This document shows, piece by piece, positions 43,496 to 55,297 of a stretch of 64,000 nt of DNA (the first letter of the stretch is position 1; the number at the start of each line of letters is the position of its first letter). Both the position numbers and the translations under genes were made by a program. A model generated the notes under the pieces. That model worked only from the letters and a program-made list of their open reading frames with translations, had not been told where the DNA came from and did no database searches. This DNA is from Carboxydothermus hydrogenoformans Z-2901 (lineage in GTDB: Bacteria; Bacillota; Z-2901; Carboxydothermales; Carboxydothermaceae), in contig NC_007503.1 of NCBI RefSeq assembly GCF_000012865.1, positions 310,001-374,000 of the forward strand, in the 5' to 3' direction.

Positions 43496-44609
43496 AGCTC
43501 AGGCCCTTTACCTGCATATGCCTTTTTGTCTTAAGAAGTGCCATTACTGTGCTTTTACCTCTTTTCCCGCGCCGGCGGGTGAAGGGGTATTTTCGTATTT
43601 AAGCTTAATAAAGAAAGAATTGGAATGGCGAAAAGATTTTTTAGCGCCTCTTAAGACCATTTATGTGGGCGGGGGAACGCCAACTTCCCTTTCGCTGAAC
43701 GCTTTAGAAAAACTGGGGGAAATTATCTCGCCGTATATTTCCGATAAGCTTTTGGAGTTTACCGTTGAAGCCAATCCGGGAACGTTAAATAGGGAAAAAA
43801 TTCGCCTTTTAAAAGATTTAGGAGTCAATCGTGTAAGCCTTGGGGCCCAATCTTTTAATGATGAGATTCTTTTAAAAATGGGTAGAGCCCATACTGCTGC
43901 TCAAACGTTGGAAGCGTACAATTTATTGAGGGAAGAGGGCATAAACAATTTAAACCTGGACTTAATTATCGGTTATCCCGAGGGGCGCGAAAGCTTTATA
44001 AACACTGTAAAAACGGCCATAAGCTTAAAGCCGGAACATATTTCTTTATACGATTTAAAGGTAGAAGAAAATACCCGCCTTTATGAAGAAGTAGCAAAGG
44101 GTGAAATAATACTTCCGGAAGAGGATGAAGTAGTTTTATATTGGGAGGAAGCGATTAATCTTTTAGAGGAAAACGGTTACGAACGGTACGAAATTGCTAA
44201 CTTTGCTCGAAACCAGCAGTATTCCCGTCACAACCTTACTTACTGGGAAAATAAACCTTATCTTGGCATTGGCCTAGCTGCCCATAGCAAGGTAGGCCTG
44301 TACCGGTTCTGGAATCCGAATACGATGCTGGAGTACCGGGAAATGCTTTTAACAGGAAAAAATTATGGCGAGGAAAAATTAACTTTAGAAGAAGATGCCA
44401 AAGAAGAAATAATTTTAAGATTAAGGTTAAAAACCGGGCTAAATCTTCAGGAGTTTCAAAAAAAATACCGGCGGGACTTTATGGCAGAGTTTGGCGATAA
44501 AATCCAAAAATTTATCGAACTTGGCCTGCTTTTCCTTGAAGATGATAGGCTTTTTTTAACCCGCAAGGGGAGTTTTGTAGCCAACACTGTATTAATTGAG
44601 TTTATCTAA
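43479..44609 (+). CDS. hemW: Heme chaperone HemW (radical SAM, HemN-like)
   Basis: A 376-residue radical SAM protein with the 4Fe-4S motif CLKKCHYC (about 17-24), [10 protein letters not shown] (about 62-71), [17 protein letters not shown] (about 121-137) and the HNLTYW segment (about 246-251) that marks HemW/HemN relatives. HemW inserts heme into respiratory proteins rather than oxidising coproporphyrinogen. The start TTG 43479 overlaps the lepA end by 17 bases. It is the gene just upstream of the hrcA promoter. Confidence 0.92.
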   Translation: MIITNKAQALYLHMPFCLKKCHYCAFTSFPAPAGEGVFSYLSLIKKELEWRKDFLAPLKTIYVGGGTPTSLSLNALEKLGEIISPYISDKLLEFTVEANPGTLNREKIRLLKDLGVNRVSLGAQSFNDEILLKMGRAHTAAQTLEAYNLLREEGINNLNLDLIIGYPEGRESFINTVKTAISLKPEHISLYDLKVEENTRLYEEVAKGEIILPEEDEVVLYWEEAINLLEENGYERYEIANFARNQQYSRHNLTYWENKPYLGIGLAAHSKVGLYRFWNPNTMLEYREMLLTGKNYGEEKLTLEEDAKEEIILRLRLKTGLNLQEFQKKYRRDFMAEFGDKIQKFIELGLLFLEDDRLFLTRKGSFVANTVLIEFI

Positions 44610-44611
44610 AC

Positions 44612-44641
44612 TTGACAAAAAATGCTTGACAGTGCTATTTT
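44612..44641 (+). promoter_or_regulatory. Promoter of the hrcA heat-shock operon
   Basis: TTGACA (44612-44617), an 18-base spacer and TATTTT (44636-44641), with the CIRCE element just downstream. A second TTGACA lies at 44626-44631. Confidence 0.6.
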
Positions 44642-44651
44642 TAATTTGAAG

Positions 44652-44678
44652 TTAGCACTCAACAAAAGAGAGTGCTAA
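44652..44678. promoter_or_regulatory. CIRCE element (HrcA operator)
   Basis: TTAGCACTC (44652-44660), nine bases, GAGTGCTAA (44670-44678): a perfect CIRCE inverted repeat. HrcA, the first gene of the operon, binds it and represses transcription at normal temperature. Confidence 0.97.
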
Positions 44679-44697
44679 CAAAAAGGGGTGAAGCGGT

Positions 44698-45723
44698 ATG
44701 ATTGATGAGCGGAAAAGAAAAATTTTAATGGCAATAGTTCAGGACTACATCTCTACCGCTGAACCGGTAGGCTCAAGAACTATTGCCAAAAAATACGACC
44801 TGGGTATTAGCCCGGCAACCATCAGGAATGAAATGGCAGATTTAGAAGAAATGGGCTATTTAGAGCAGCCCCATACCAGTGCCGGGAGAATTCCTTCGGT
44901 TTTGGGCTACCGCTATTACGTCGACTACCTTATGGAAAAACCCTCTTTGAGCCGTGAAGAAGAAGAATTTATCCGGAAAGTTTATGAAGATAAAATCAAC
45001 AGTATTGGCGATTTGCTGGAAAAAACGGGCAAAGTTTTGTCCAGTCTTACCCGTTATACCGCCGTTGTGCTTTCTCCGGAGGCAGGAAAAGTACCGTTAA
45101 AACACCTGCAGTTAGTGCTTTTACAGCCGGGGAAGGTATTGTTAATTATAGTATTAGAAGATGGGACCTTACACCATCGGGCTTTTGAAGTGCCCGGGGA
45201 TATTACTGCTCAGGATTTAGAAAAAGTTTCAGCAATTTTAAATGCTAAACTTTACGGAGTAAATCCCGAAAAGATTCGTTATTCGCTTATTAAAGAAATA
45301 TACTACGAATTAGCCCAGCACCAGAATTTAATTAATATTACTTTAGAATTAATCAGTAATTTAAACCAAGATAATCAGGAGCATAAGATAATCTTGGGCG
45401 GACTAATTAACCTTTTTAACCAGCCGGAGTTTAAAAATGTGGAAAAGGTAAAAACCTTATTAAGCATATTGGAACAGGAAGAGAAAATAAGGGAAATCTT
45501 TTCCCAGTTAAATGTTGGGGTTAACGTGAAAATCGGGAGCGAGTTAAATTTAAAAGAAATTGAAGACTGCAGCATGATTGCTGCCGGCTACTTTTCCTAC
45601 GGAAATAGCGTGGGCTTTATAGGAGTTTTAGGACCTACGCGTATGGAATACGCTAAAACCGTGGCGACGGTGGAGTTTTTAAGTAAGTACTTGTCGGAAA
45701 TTATTGGTAATAAAAACTTTTAA
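44698..45723 (+). CDS. hrcA: Heat-inducible transcription repressor HrcA
   Basis: A 341-residue repressor of the CIRCE regulon. It has an N-terminal winged helix (ERKRKILMAIVQDYISTAEP, about 3-22, and GISPATIRNEMADLEEMGYL, about 39-58), a GAF-like dimer domain, and GVLGPTRMEYAKTVATVEFL near the end (about 308-327). Start ATG after GGGGTGAAGCGGT. It controls the operon it heads, and probably groE elsewhere. Confidence 0.97.
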   Translation: MIDERKRKILMAIVQDYISTAEPVGSRTIAKKYDLGISPATIRNEMADLEEMGYLEQPHTSAGRIPSVLGYRYYVDYLMEKPSLSREEEEFIRKVYEDKINSIGDLLEKTGKVLSSLTRYTAVVLSPEAGKVPLKHLQLVLLQPGKVLLIIVLEDGTLHHRAFEVPGDITAQDLEKVSAILNAKLYGVNPEKIRYSLIKEIYYELAQHQNLINITLELISNLNQDNQEHKIILGGLINLFNQPEFKNVEKVKTLLSILEQEEKIREIFSQLNVGVNVKIGSELNLKEIEDCSMIAAGYFSYGNSVGFIGVLGPTRMEYAKTVATVEFLSKYLSEIIGNKNF

Positions 45724-45738
45724 CAGGAGGATTTAAGG

Positions 45739-47287
45739 TTGAAAAAAGAAAACCAAACCCAGGAAATTGAAGAACGCTATCAGGCCCTTTTTTCCAATGC
45801 AGCAGCGGTAAAAGCCTTAACCCAGGTGGTGGCCAATAGCTTGGGACCCAAGGGCCTGGATGCGATGTTGGTGGATAGATTTGGGGAAGTGGTGGTTACC
45901 AACGACGGAGTAACGATTTTGACTTTAATGGATGCCCAGCATCCGGCAGCCCGAATGGTCGTTAATATGGCCCGGGCTCAGGAGAGGGAAGTGGGGGATG
46001 GTACTACTACGGCTGCAGTTTTAGCCGGAGCGCTGGTTTCTGAAGGAGTAAACCAGATTTTAAAAGGGGTTCCGGTTTCCAAAGTTTTAGCGGGAATGAA
46101 CCGGGCGTTAAATCACGCTCTTTTCCTCATAAGAAAAAATGCGATTAAGGTAGGAAGTATTACCGACGACAGGCTATTGGCGGCGGCCAAAATTGCCGGA
46201 CGGGGTGATGAAAGGGTTGCTGCTATCCTGCGGGATGCGGCAGCAATGTTAGAAGATAAACTTCAAGATCCCGGGTTTAAATTAGCCGATTTGGTCTTGG
46301 CAAAAGTTGGGGCCGATACTACGCTTATTCCGGGAGTGGTTATTAATAAGTCGCCCTTATGGGAGGAAGGATCGCAAAAACTTCAGGAAGTTCGCCTTTT
46401 GGTTCTCGATGATGGTCTTTACCCCGAAGAAGTAGAAGAAGAAGCCCTTGCTTCCGAAGCCGGATTTGAGCAGTATTTAAAAAACCAGAAAATATTTCAG
46501 GAAAATCTCAAAAAACTAAAAGAATTAGGGGTCAAGCTAATCTTATTGACCCGGGGAATCAGCGATATTGCCGAAGAGTTTTGTTACGAAAATGAAATAA
46601 TGGTTATAACCCGCATTACCCAGAAAGAATTAAAAAGGGTTTTAGAGTTTACCGGAGCCCGGGCGGCCAAAAGAACTTCTTTAAATAAGCCGGTAGAAGA
46701 GTTGCAGAAAATGCTGGGTTATGCCCGAACCTGCTTTTATGATTCCCGGCTGGATTTTACCATTATTGAAGGAGGCGCCGGAAAAGCTACCGCCACGGTT
46801 TTAATTGGAGCGGCTACCGATGAGGTGGTGGATGAACAGGAAAGAATTGCTAAAGATGCGGCCGGAAGTTTTGCCGCCGCTTACCGCTCCGGGGTTTTGC
46901 CCGGAGGGGGAGCTTTCTTCCTCTACTTAAGCCGGGAAGTGGAAAGCTTGAAAAATCGCTTGCCCGGTATGGAAAGCTACGGTGTTATGGCTTTTTCGGA
47001 AGCTCTTAAAGTTCCCTTTCGGGTGATGGCGGAGAATGCCGGTTTTAACGGGCTGGAAAAGTTGGGGGACTTAATGACCCTGCAGGTCCAAAAAAATAAC
47101 TACGCTTTGGGATTAGATTTTGAAACCGGTGAGTTTATCGATATGATAGCCGGCGGAGTGGTTGATCCTGCTGAAGTGGTTTACCAGGCAGTAAAAAATG
47201 CCAGCGAGGTAGCTATTTCGTTATTGAAAATTAATACCATAATTAAAATGAAAGATTACGAAGTTTTAAAGGAAGGGGAGCAGGAAG

Positions 47288-47304
<17 letters not shown>
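45739..47304 (+). CDS. Group III (archaeal-like) chaperonin, thermosome/CCT-type
   Basis: A 521-residue chaperonin of the thermosome (HSP60 group II-like) superfamily in a bacterium. It has NSLGPKGLDAMLVD (about 36-49), VVTNDGVTIL (about 53-62), VGDGTTTAAVLAGAL (about 90-104), and GVLPGGGAFFLYLSREVES (about 389-407). These match thermosome/CCT motifs (NDGATIL, GDGTTT, GGGA) rather than GroEL. A helical-protrusion lid would replace GroES. Such proteins in the hrcA-dnaK operon were reported in Carboxydothermus as group III chaperonins. The start is TTG 45739, preceded by CAGGAGGAT. It overlaps grpE by 17 bases. Confidence 0.93.
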
Positions 47305-49706
<2,402 letters not shown>

Positions 49707-49731
49707 TTCCCCGCAAAAGGCGGTGAGGTAA

Positions 49732-50877
49732 TTGAAGCGGGATTATTACGAAATTTTAGGGGTGGCAAGAAATGCCACCCCTGAAGAAATAAAGAAAGCT
49801 TATCGAAAACTTGCGCGCAAATATCACCCGGACGTGAATAAAGACGACCCAAACGCTGCCGAAAAATTTAAGGAAATTAACGAAGCTTATGAAGTTTTAT
49901 CCGATCCGGAAAAAAGGGCCCGCTATGACCAATTTGGCCATGCGGGAGTTGACGGGAATTTTGCCGGCCAAGGAGGTTTTGGTGGCGGGGCCGGCATTAA
50001 TTTTGAAGATATTTTTAGCGGTTTTGGCGGTTTTGGCGACTTATTTGACATGGTTTTTGGGAGCGGCAGAAAAGCCCGGCAGGGTCCGGTACCCGGTGAC
50101 GATATAGAGGCCGTTTTAGAGCTAACTTTAGAAGAAGCGGTCTTTGGGGGAGAAAAAGAATTAAGAGTTACCAGAACCGAGACCTGCGGTCACTGCCACG
50201 GTAACGGGGCCGAACCGGGAACACCAATCATCACCTGTCCCACCTGTCAGGGACGGGGGCAGATCCACCAGGAAGTTAAGACCCTCTTTGGTCGCATGGT
50301 AAGAAGTCAGGTCTGCTCTACCTGCCGGGGTGAAGGGAAGATACCGAAAACCCCTTGTCGGGAATGCGGTGGGAGTGGCTTGGTGCGGAAGACCCGGTCG
50401 ATAACGGTAAAAATTCCTCCCGGCATTGACCATGGCCATAGGCTTAGAATTGCCGGAGGGGGTGAAGCGGGTCGCTTTGGTGGGCCTCCAGGAGACCTTT
50501 ATGTTTATATTAAAATTAAACCGCACAAGCTGTTTAAGCGGGAAGATATCCATTTAAAATTAGAGAAGGAAATTTCCTTTGTTCAGGCGGCATTGGGAGC
50601 AAAAGTAGAAATACCAACCATCGATGGGGGTACGGAAATTTTAGAAATTCCCGAAGGAACCCAGACGGGTACCGTATTTACCATTAAAGGAAAAGGTGTA
50701 CCGGTGGTAAATGGCTCCGGACGGGGAAATCTTTACGTAACGGTCAAAGTAGTTACCCCCACCAAACTTACGGAACGGCAAAAGCAGCTTTTACGGGAGT
50801 TTGAGGAGATATCCAAGCAAAAAGAGGAAACCTTTAAAGAAAAATTTAATAAGTTTAAAAACAAATTTGCGTTATAA
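49732..50877 (+). CDS. dnaJ: Chaperone protein DnaJ
   Basis: A 381-residue J protein. The J domain carries [20 protein letters not shown] (HPD about residue 33), then a Gly/Phe-rich linker (about 75-105). Four CxxCxGxG zinc repeats follow ([32 protein letters not shown]), then the C-terminal client-binding domains. The start is TTG 49732, preceded by GGTGAGGTAA. Confidence 0.98.
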   Translation: MKRDYYEILGVARNATPEEIKKAYRKLARKYHPDVNKDDPNAAEKFKEINEAYEVLSDPEKRARYDQFGHAGVDGNFAGQGGFGGGAGINFEDIFSGFGGFGDLFDMVFGSGRKARQGPVPGDDIEAVLELTLEEAVFGGEKELRVTRTETCGHCHGNGAEPGTPIITCPTCQGRGQIHQEVKTLFGRMVRSQVCSTCRGEGKIPKTPCRECGGSGLVRKTRSITVKIPPGIDHGHRLRIAGGGEAGRFGGPPGDLYVYIKIKPHKLFKREDIHLKLEKEISFVQAALGAKVEIPTIDGGTEILEIPEGTQTGTVFTIKGKGVPVVNGSGRGNLYVTVKVVTPTKLTERQKQLLREFEEISKQKEETFKEKFNKFKNKFAL

Positions 50878-50903
50878 TTAAATAAAAAAGACGGGTGAGG
50901 CCT

Positions 50904-51821
50904 GTGAAATATCTTGAAATTGCGGTGGAAGTGGAAAGCTGTTTCACTGAAACGGTAGCTGATATTTTTTGGGAATTTAATACCGGGGGGGTAAGTATTG
51001 AAGACCCCCTTTTGCTTTGGCAGTATATAAACGCTCAGATCTGGGATGCTTATGAATTTCCCGACAGTGTCTTAAAAGCGGAAAGGGCAACGGTACGGGC
51101 TTATTTTCCCTTAACGGAAAATATTAACACTCTGTTAAGCCAGATCAATGAAAGGCTTAAATCTCTGGGTATTCCTTTCAACCTTTATTTTCAGGAAGTT
51201 GACGAGGAAAGCTGGGCAAATAGCTGGAAAAAATATTTTAAACCCGTTGAAGTAGGGGAGTTTTTAATAAAACCTACCTGGGAAAAGCTACCTTCGGGCA
51301 AAGAAGATAAAAAGATAATAGAAATTGACCCGGGGATGGCTTTCGGAACAGGAACCCACGTTACCACCGCATTGGTTTTAGAGGCCTTACCGAAATACGT
51401 TAGCCCGGGCAAAGTAGTGGTGGATGTTGGTACCGGTTCAGGAATATTGGCGATAGCTTCCGCTTTGCTGGGAGCCGAGAAGATTTATGCCTTGGATATA
51501 GATCCGGTAGCAGTAAAAGTTGCCCGGGAAAATATTTCTATAAACCGCCTGGAAGATAAGATTACGGTGATAGAAAATGACCTTTTACATGGTTTTAACC
51601 AGACCGTTGACGTTATCATCGCTAATATTATTGCGGCAGTAATTAAAGAGTTAGCTTTGGATGCCTACGAAAAATTAGCCACCGGTGGAATTTTTATTGG
51701 TTCGGGAATTATTGTAGAAAGAGAAAAGGAAGTTATGGATAAACTTTTGGAAGTTGGTTTTAAAATTATTGAAAGAAAAAACAGTGGTGGTTGGTGCCTT
51801 CTGGTTGCCAGAAAGGAGTAG
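50904..51821 (+). CDS. prmA: Ribosomal protein L11 methyltransferase
   Basis: About 305 residues. SAM-dependent trimethylation of L11: IDPGMAFGTGTHVTTALVLE (about 145-164), VVDVGTGSGILAIASALLGA (about 173-192), and VIIANIIAAV (about 239-248). The start is GTG 50904, 4 bases after GGTGAGG; the in-frame GTG at 50895 lies within that site. It follows dnaJ, as in many Firmicutes. Confidence 0.94.
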   Translation: MKYLEIAVEVESCFTETVADIFWEFNTGGVSIEDPLLLWQYINAQIWDAYEFPDSVLKAERATVRAYFPLTENINTLLSQINERLKSLGIPFNLYFQEVDEESWANSWKKYFKPVEVGEFLIKPTWEKLPSGKEDKKIIEIDPGMAFGTGTHVTTALVLEALPKYVSPGKVVVDVGTGSGILAIASALLGAEKIYALDIDPVAVKVARENISINRLEDKITVIENDLLHGFNQTVDVIIANIIAAVIKELALDAYEKLATGGIFIGSGIIVEREKEVMDKLLEVGFKIIERKNSGGWCLLVARKE

Positions 51822-51828
51822 GGTGTAA

Positions 51829-52575
51829 ATGCCGTACTTTTTTCTACCCCCTGGGCAGACCCAGGGGGATTATGCTTATCTTACCGGTGACGATGCTAAA
51901 CATGTAGCCAAGGTTTTAAGAATAAAGCCCGGGGAAAAACTAACATTACAGGACGACCAGGAGTTTCGCTACTTATGCCAGGTAATAGCGGTAAGAAAAG
52001 ATTTAGTTCAATTAAAGATTTTGGAGAAAAAAAAGGTTGTAACCAGACCTCCGGTCAATGTAACTTTGGTGCAGGGGGTACCGAAGGGCGATAAAATGGA
52101 TTTTATCGTGCAGAAGGCTACGGAACTGGGGGTTTACCGGATAATTCCGGTGGAAACCATCAGGACGGTAGTGGTTTTTGATGAACGCAAGAAAAAGGAT
52201 CGATGCGAACGCTGGCAGAAAATTGCTTATGAAGCGGCTAAGCAGGCGGGAGTCAGCCGGGTTCCGGAAATTTTTCCGGTAATAGATTTAAAGGCCCTGC
52301 CGGAATTTATTTCCGATGCTTTAATCTTGGTACCCTACGAAGGCGAGGAGCAAACTTCTTTAAAGCAACTTTTAAATAAAGAGGCGGTAAAAAACGTTAC
52401 GGTAATAATAGGCCCCGAAGGGGGGTTTGACCCCGGAGAGATTGAGTATTTAAAAAGTTTTGGGGCGGTCACTGTTAGCTTGGGGCCAAGAATTTTACGT
52501 ACGGAAACGGCAGCTCTGGCCGTTCTTTCCATGGTTTTATATCAGTGGGGTGACCTTGGAGGAGAATTAAGGTGA
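51829..52575 (+). CDS. rsmE: 16S rRNA (uracil-1498 N3)-methyltransferase RsmE
   Basis: A 248-residue SPOUT methyltransferase. It has a PUA-like N-terminal domain with DDAKHVAKVLRIKPGEKLTL, then VQKATELGVYRIIPVETIRT (about 88-107), a SPOUT knot with VIIGPEGGFDPGEIEYLKSF (about 192-211), and LGPRILRTETAALAVLS (about 219-235). It overlaps mtaB by 4 bases. Confidence 0.95.
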   Translation: MPYFFLPPGQTQGDYAYLTGDDAKHVAKVLRIKPGEKLTLQDDQEFRYLCQVIAVRKDLVQLKILEKKKVVTRPPVNVTLVQGVPKGDKMDFIVQKATELGVYRIIPVETIRTVVVFDERKKKDRCERWQKIAYEAAKQAGVSRVPEIFPVIDLKALPEFISDALILVPYEGEEQTSLKQLLNKEAVKNVTVIIGPEGGFDPGEIEYLKSFGAVTVSLGPRILRTETAALAVLSMVLYQWGDLGGELR

Positions 52576-53876
52576 AAAAAGTAGCTTTTTATACGTTAGG
52601 TTGTAAAGTAAATCAGTACGAAACCGAAGCGCTAAAAGGAGCTTTTTTAGAGAAAGGGTATGAAATAGTTGACTTTAGCGATTATGCTGATATTTACGTT
52701 ATAAACACCTGTACTGTTACCCATTTAAGTGACCGTAAATCCCGGCAGATGATCAGAAAAGCGGTGCAAAAAAATCCCCGGGCGGTGGTGGCGGCGGTGG
52801 GCTGTTATGCTCAGGTTGCTCCCGAGGAAATTTTAAAAATTCCCGAGGTAAATCTTGTTTTGGGGACCGTTCATAAAAACCGCCTGGTGGAGTTAGTGGA
52901 AAAAGTACTAAGGGAACGGACAAAAATAAATGCGGTGGCCAGTTTTGAAGAGCTCTTGGAATTTGAAGAAATGCCTTTAAAGCTCGCACCGGGTAAGGCC
53001 CGGGCTTTTGTTAAGATTCAGGAAGGGTGTAATAGCTATTGCGCCTACTGTATTATTCCCTATGCCCGGGGACCCCTTAGAAGCCGTCCCTTAGAGGATG
53101 TGGTAGCGGAAGTAAAAAAACTCTGTCAGAGCGGCTTTTCAGAAATTGTGCTTACGGGAATCCATACGGGAGCTTACGGCCAGGAAAAACAGGACTTGCC
53201 CAAACTTGCCGATTTGGTGGCCGAGTTATTTAAAATTCCCGAACTAAAAAGGCTTCGTTTGAGCTCCATTGAACCGCAGGATTTTACCGTGGAACTACTG
53301 GATGTTCTGGCAAATAGTCCTAAATTCTGCCGTCATCTCCACCTACCCCTGCAAAGTGGTGATGACGATATTTTAAAGGCGATGCGCAGGAAATATACTT
53401 CTTATGAGTACTTAAGGTTAATTGAAACTATCCGGGAACGGATTCCTGATATTGCTTTAACTTCTGATGTTATCGTTGGTTTTCCGGGAGAAACCGAGGA
53501 GCAGTTCTTAAACACTTACAATTTAGTAAAAAAGGTTGGTTTTATGGATATTCACGTTTTTAAATACTCACCCCGGGCGGGTACGCCGGCGGCGAAAATG
53601 CCCGGTCAGATACCGGAACGGGAAAAGGAGCGGCGAAGCCTTTTACTTTTAAATTTAAAAGAGGAACTTTTTAAAAATTATGCTTCTAAATTTCTCGGTA
53701 AAATTTTAGAGGTTATTCCCGAGGAACAGGATACGGAAGGCTTTTGGGAAGGACATAGCGATAATTATTTAAGAGTCAAGTTTTCGGGCAATAATATAAA
53801 GCGGGGAGAAATTTATCCGGTTAAAATTACCGAGATGAAAGAGGGCTATGTTAGCGGAGAATTGGTAAATAGCTAA
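52572..53876 (+). CDS. mtaB: tRNA t6A37 methylthiotransferase MtaB
   Basis: A 434-residue radical SAM methylthiotransferase that turns t6A37 into ms2t6A37. It has a UPF0004 domain (YTLGCKVNQYETEA, about 7-20, and NTCTVTHLSDRKSRQ, about 45-59), a second cluster in EGCNSYCAYCIIPYARG (about 153-169, CxxxCxxC), and a C-terminal TRAM domain. The N-terminal Cys set C12/C47/C82 is present. The start is GTG 52572, in the tail of rsmE. Confidence 0.95.
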   Translation: MKKVAFYTLGCKVNQYETEALKGAFLEKGYEIVDFSDYADIYVINTCTVTHLSDRKSRQMIRKAVQKNPRAVVAAVGCYAQVAPEEILKIPEVNLVLGTVHKNRLVELVEKVLRERTKINAVASFEELLEFEEMPLKLAPGKARAFVKIQEGCNSYCAYCIIPYARGPLRSRPLEDVVAEVKKLCQSGFSEIVLTGIHTGAYGQEKQDLPKLADLVAELFKIPELKRLRLSSIEPQDFTVELLDVLANSPKFCRHLHLPLQSGDDDILKAMRRKYTSYEYLRLIETIRERIPDIALTSDVIVGFPGETEEQFLNTYNLVKKVGFMDIHVFKYSPRAGTPAAKMPGQIPEREKERRSLLLLNLKEELFKNYASKFLGKILEVIPEEQDTEGFWEGHSDNYLRVKFSGNNIKRGEIYPVKITEMKEGYVSGELVNS

Positions 53877-53972
53877 AATTTTTCTTGCCAGCAGGAATTT
53901 TATAGTGTATTGTAGAATTATCTCCTTTTGTAAGGATTGAATTGTACCTTTCTCCCGAGGGGAGGTGAAGGT

Positions 53973-54314
53973 ATGAGTGACTGTCTCTTCTGCAAGATTG
54001 CCCGGAAAGAAATTTCCTCGGCTATTGTTTATGAAGATGAGTTAGTGGTGGCTTTTCGTGACATCAATCCGGTAGCACCGGTGCATATATTGATTGTTCC
54101 TAAGGTACATGTGGAAAATATAGCGGACTTAGGAGAAGAACACCGGGAGCTTGCTGGACATTTGCTACTAAAAGCCAGGGAAATTGCTGAAAAAGAAGGG
54201 ATTAGTGAATCTGGGTATCGTCTGGTCAGCAACTGCAGAAAAGACGGCGGTCAAGAGATTTACCACCTCCATTTCCACTTAATTGGCGGTAGACCGTTAG
54301 GTAAATTTGCCTAA
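53973..54314 (+). CDS. hinT: HIT-family nucleotide hydrolase (HinT-type)
   Basis: A 113-residue histidine triad protein. It opens SDCLFCKIARKEISS, followed by VYEDELVVAFRDINP and HILIVPKVHVENI, and the triad YHLHFHLIGGR (about 96-106) at the C-terminus. It acts as an AMP-lysine or adenosine phosphoramidase. The start ATG 53973 has GGGGAGGTGAAGGT upstream; that site lies in a small hairpin with the CTCCC just before it. Confidence 0.95.
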   Translation: MSDCLFCKIARKEISSAIVYEDELVVAFRDINPVAPVHILIVPKVHVENIADLGEEHRELAGHLLLKAREIAEKEGISESGYRLVSNCRKDGGQEIYHLHFHLIGGRPLGKFA

Positions 54315-54355
54315 TTAAGGCGGTAAAGGGGGTGGGGAGGAGGGAGGGATAGAAA

Positions 54356-54535
54356 GTGGCAGAAGTTAGAGTTGGCAAAAATGAAAGTTTAGATAGCGCT
54401 TTAAGACGTTTTAAAAGATCTTGCCAAAAAGCCGGTTTAATGGCTGAGATGCGCAAAAGAGAACATTACGAAAAACCCAGCGTGAGAAGGAAGAAAAAAG
54501 CTCAAGCCAGGAATAAGAAAAAGCGTTATGCTTAA
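54356..54535 (+). CDS. rpsU: 30S ribosomal protein S21
   Basis: A 59-residue S21: [20 protein letters not shown] at the start, [20 protein letters not shown] in the middle and a Lys/Arg-rich tail. The start is GTG 54356, after GGAGGAGGGAGGGATAGAAA. It is followed after 9 bases by yqeY, the usual pairing. Confidence 0.96.
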   Translation: MAEVRVGKNESLDSALRRFKRSCQKAGLMAEMRKREHYEKPSVRRKKKAQARNKKKRYA

Positions 54536-54544
54536 GGTGATCTT

Positions 54545-54991
54545 ATGTTGAACCGCATTGAACAGGATTTAAAAGAGAGTTTAAAACAAAGGGAAGCGGG
54601 CAAGATACGGCTTAATGTTTTAAGAATGGTAAAAGCGGCAATTAAAAATGCTGAAATTGAAAAAGGAAGAAGCCTTACCGATGATGAGATTATTGGAGTC
54701 ATCCAAAAGGAAATTAAGGCCCGCAAAGAAGTCCTACCCAGTTATGAAAAAGCCGGACGGACCGAAGAAGTTGCTAAAATTCAGGAAGAAATAAAAATTC
54801 TTGAAAGCTACCTTCCAGCCCAGTTAAGCGAAACGGAGTTAGAGGAAATAATTAAAGTGACGATGGGAGAAGTCGGGGCTTCTAAACCTTCGGATATGGG
54901 GAAATTAATGCCGGCGGTACTTGCCAAGGTAAAGGGACGGGCTGACGGTAAGGTAGTTGCGGAGTTAGCGAAAAAGCTTTTGGCCAACTAA
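54545..54991 (+). CDS. yqeY: YqeY/GatB-like domain protein
   Basis: A 148-residue helical protein with the GatB/Yqey domain: MLNRIEQDLKESLKQREAGK (about 1-20), LRMVKAAIKNAEIEK (about 25-39), LESYLPAQLSETELEEIIK (about 88-106) and GKVVAELAKKLL at the end. It resembles the tRNA-binding tail of the amidotransferase subunit GatB. The function is not well defined. It ends the rpsU-yqeY pair before a terminator. Confidence 0.93.
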   Translation: MLNRIEQDLKESLKQREAGKIRLNVLRMVKAAIKNAEIEKGRSLTDDEIIGVIQKEIKARKEVLPSYEKAGRTEEVAKIQEEIKILESYLPAQLSETELEEIIKVTMGEVGASKPSDMGKLMPAVLAKVKGRADGKVVAELAKKLLAN

Positions 54992-54995
54992 CATG

Positions 54996-55040
54996 AAAAC
55001 CCTTCCTGCTGCATATTGATTTAGCAGGGAGGGTTTTTTT
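54996..55040 (+). terminator. Terminator-like hairpin overlapping the yqfC ribosome-binding site
   Basis: AACCCTTCCTGCT pairs (one G-T pair) with AGCAGGGAGGGTT (55023-55035), followed by T-run to 55040, and the yqfC ATG comes next. The 3' arm contains GGGAGGG, the only ribosome-binding site yqfC has, so the hairpin both ends transcripts and hides the site. Confidence 0.8.
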
Positions 55041-55292
55041 ATGCCTAAAAAATGGACAATATCCCCGGGAGAAATTTTTGCCGATTTACCCAGGGTGGTT
55101 TTTCTGGGTAATGAGATGGTAATTGTGGAAGGACATAAAGGAATCCAATCTTATTCCCCGGAGATAATAAAAATTATCAGGTTTAATGAAAAAATAACCA
55201 TCGAAGGTAAGAATTTAGAAATTTTTTTAATAACCTCCGAAGAACTGCAAATTACCGGGCAAGTTGAACGGGTACACTTCGAGAGGGGGTAA
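55041..55292 (+). CDS. yqfC: Sporulation protein YqfC
   Basis: An 83-residue YabP/YqfC-type protein: LPRVVFLGNEMVIVEGHKGI (about 16-35), then SYSPEIIKI and a beta-rich end. In Bacillus yqfC and yqfD belong to the sigma-E regulon, and YqfD is needed for efficient sporulation. Its ribosome-binding site lies within the terminator hairpin just upstream. yqfD follows after 5 bases. Confidence 0.88.
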   Translation: MPKKWTISPGEIFADLPRVVFLGNEMVIVEGHKGIQSYSPEIIKIIRFNEKITIEGKNLEIFLITSEELQITGQVERVHFERG

Positions 55293-55297
55293 ACTTC

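Noticed and set aside
53950-53972. Small hairpin before hinT as a riboswitch
   Set aside because: The CTCCC/GGGAG pairing is short and could be chance; not enough structure for a regulatory RNA call.
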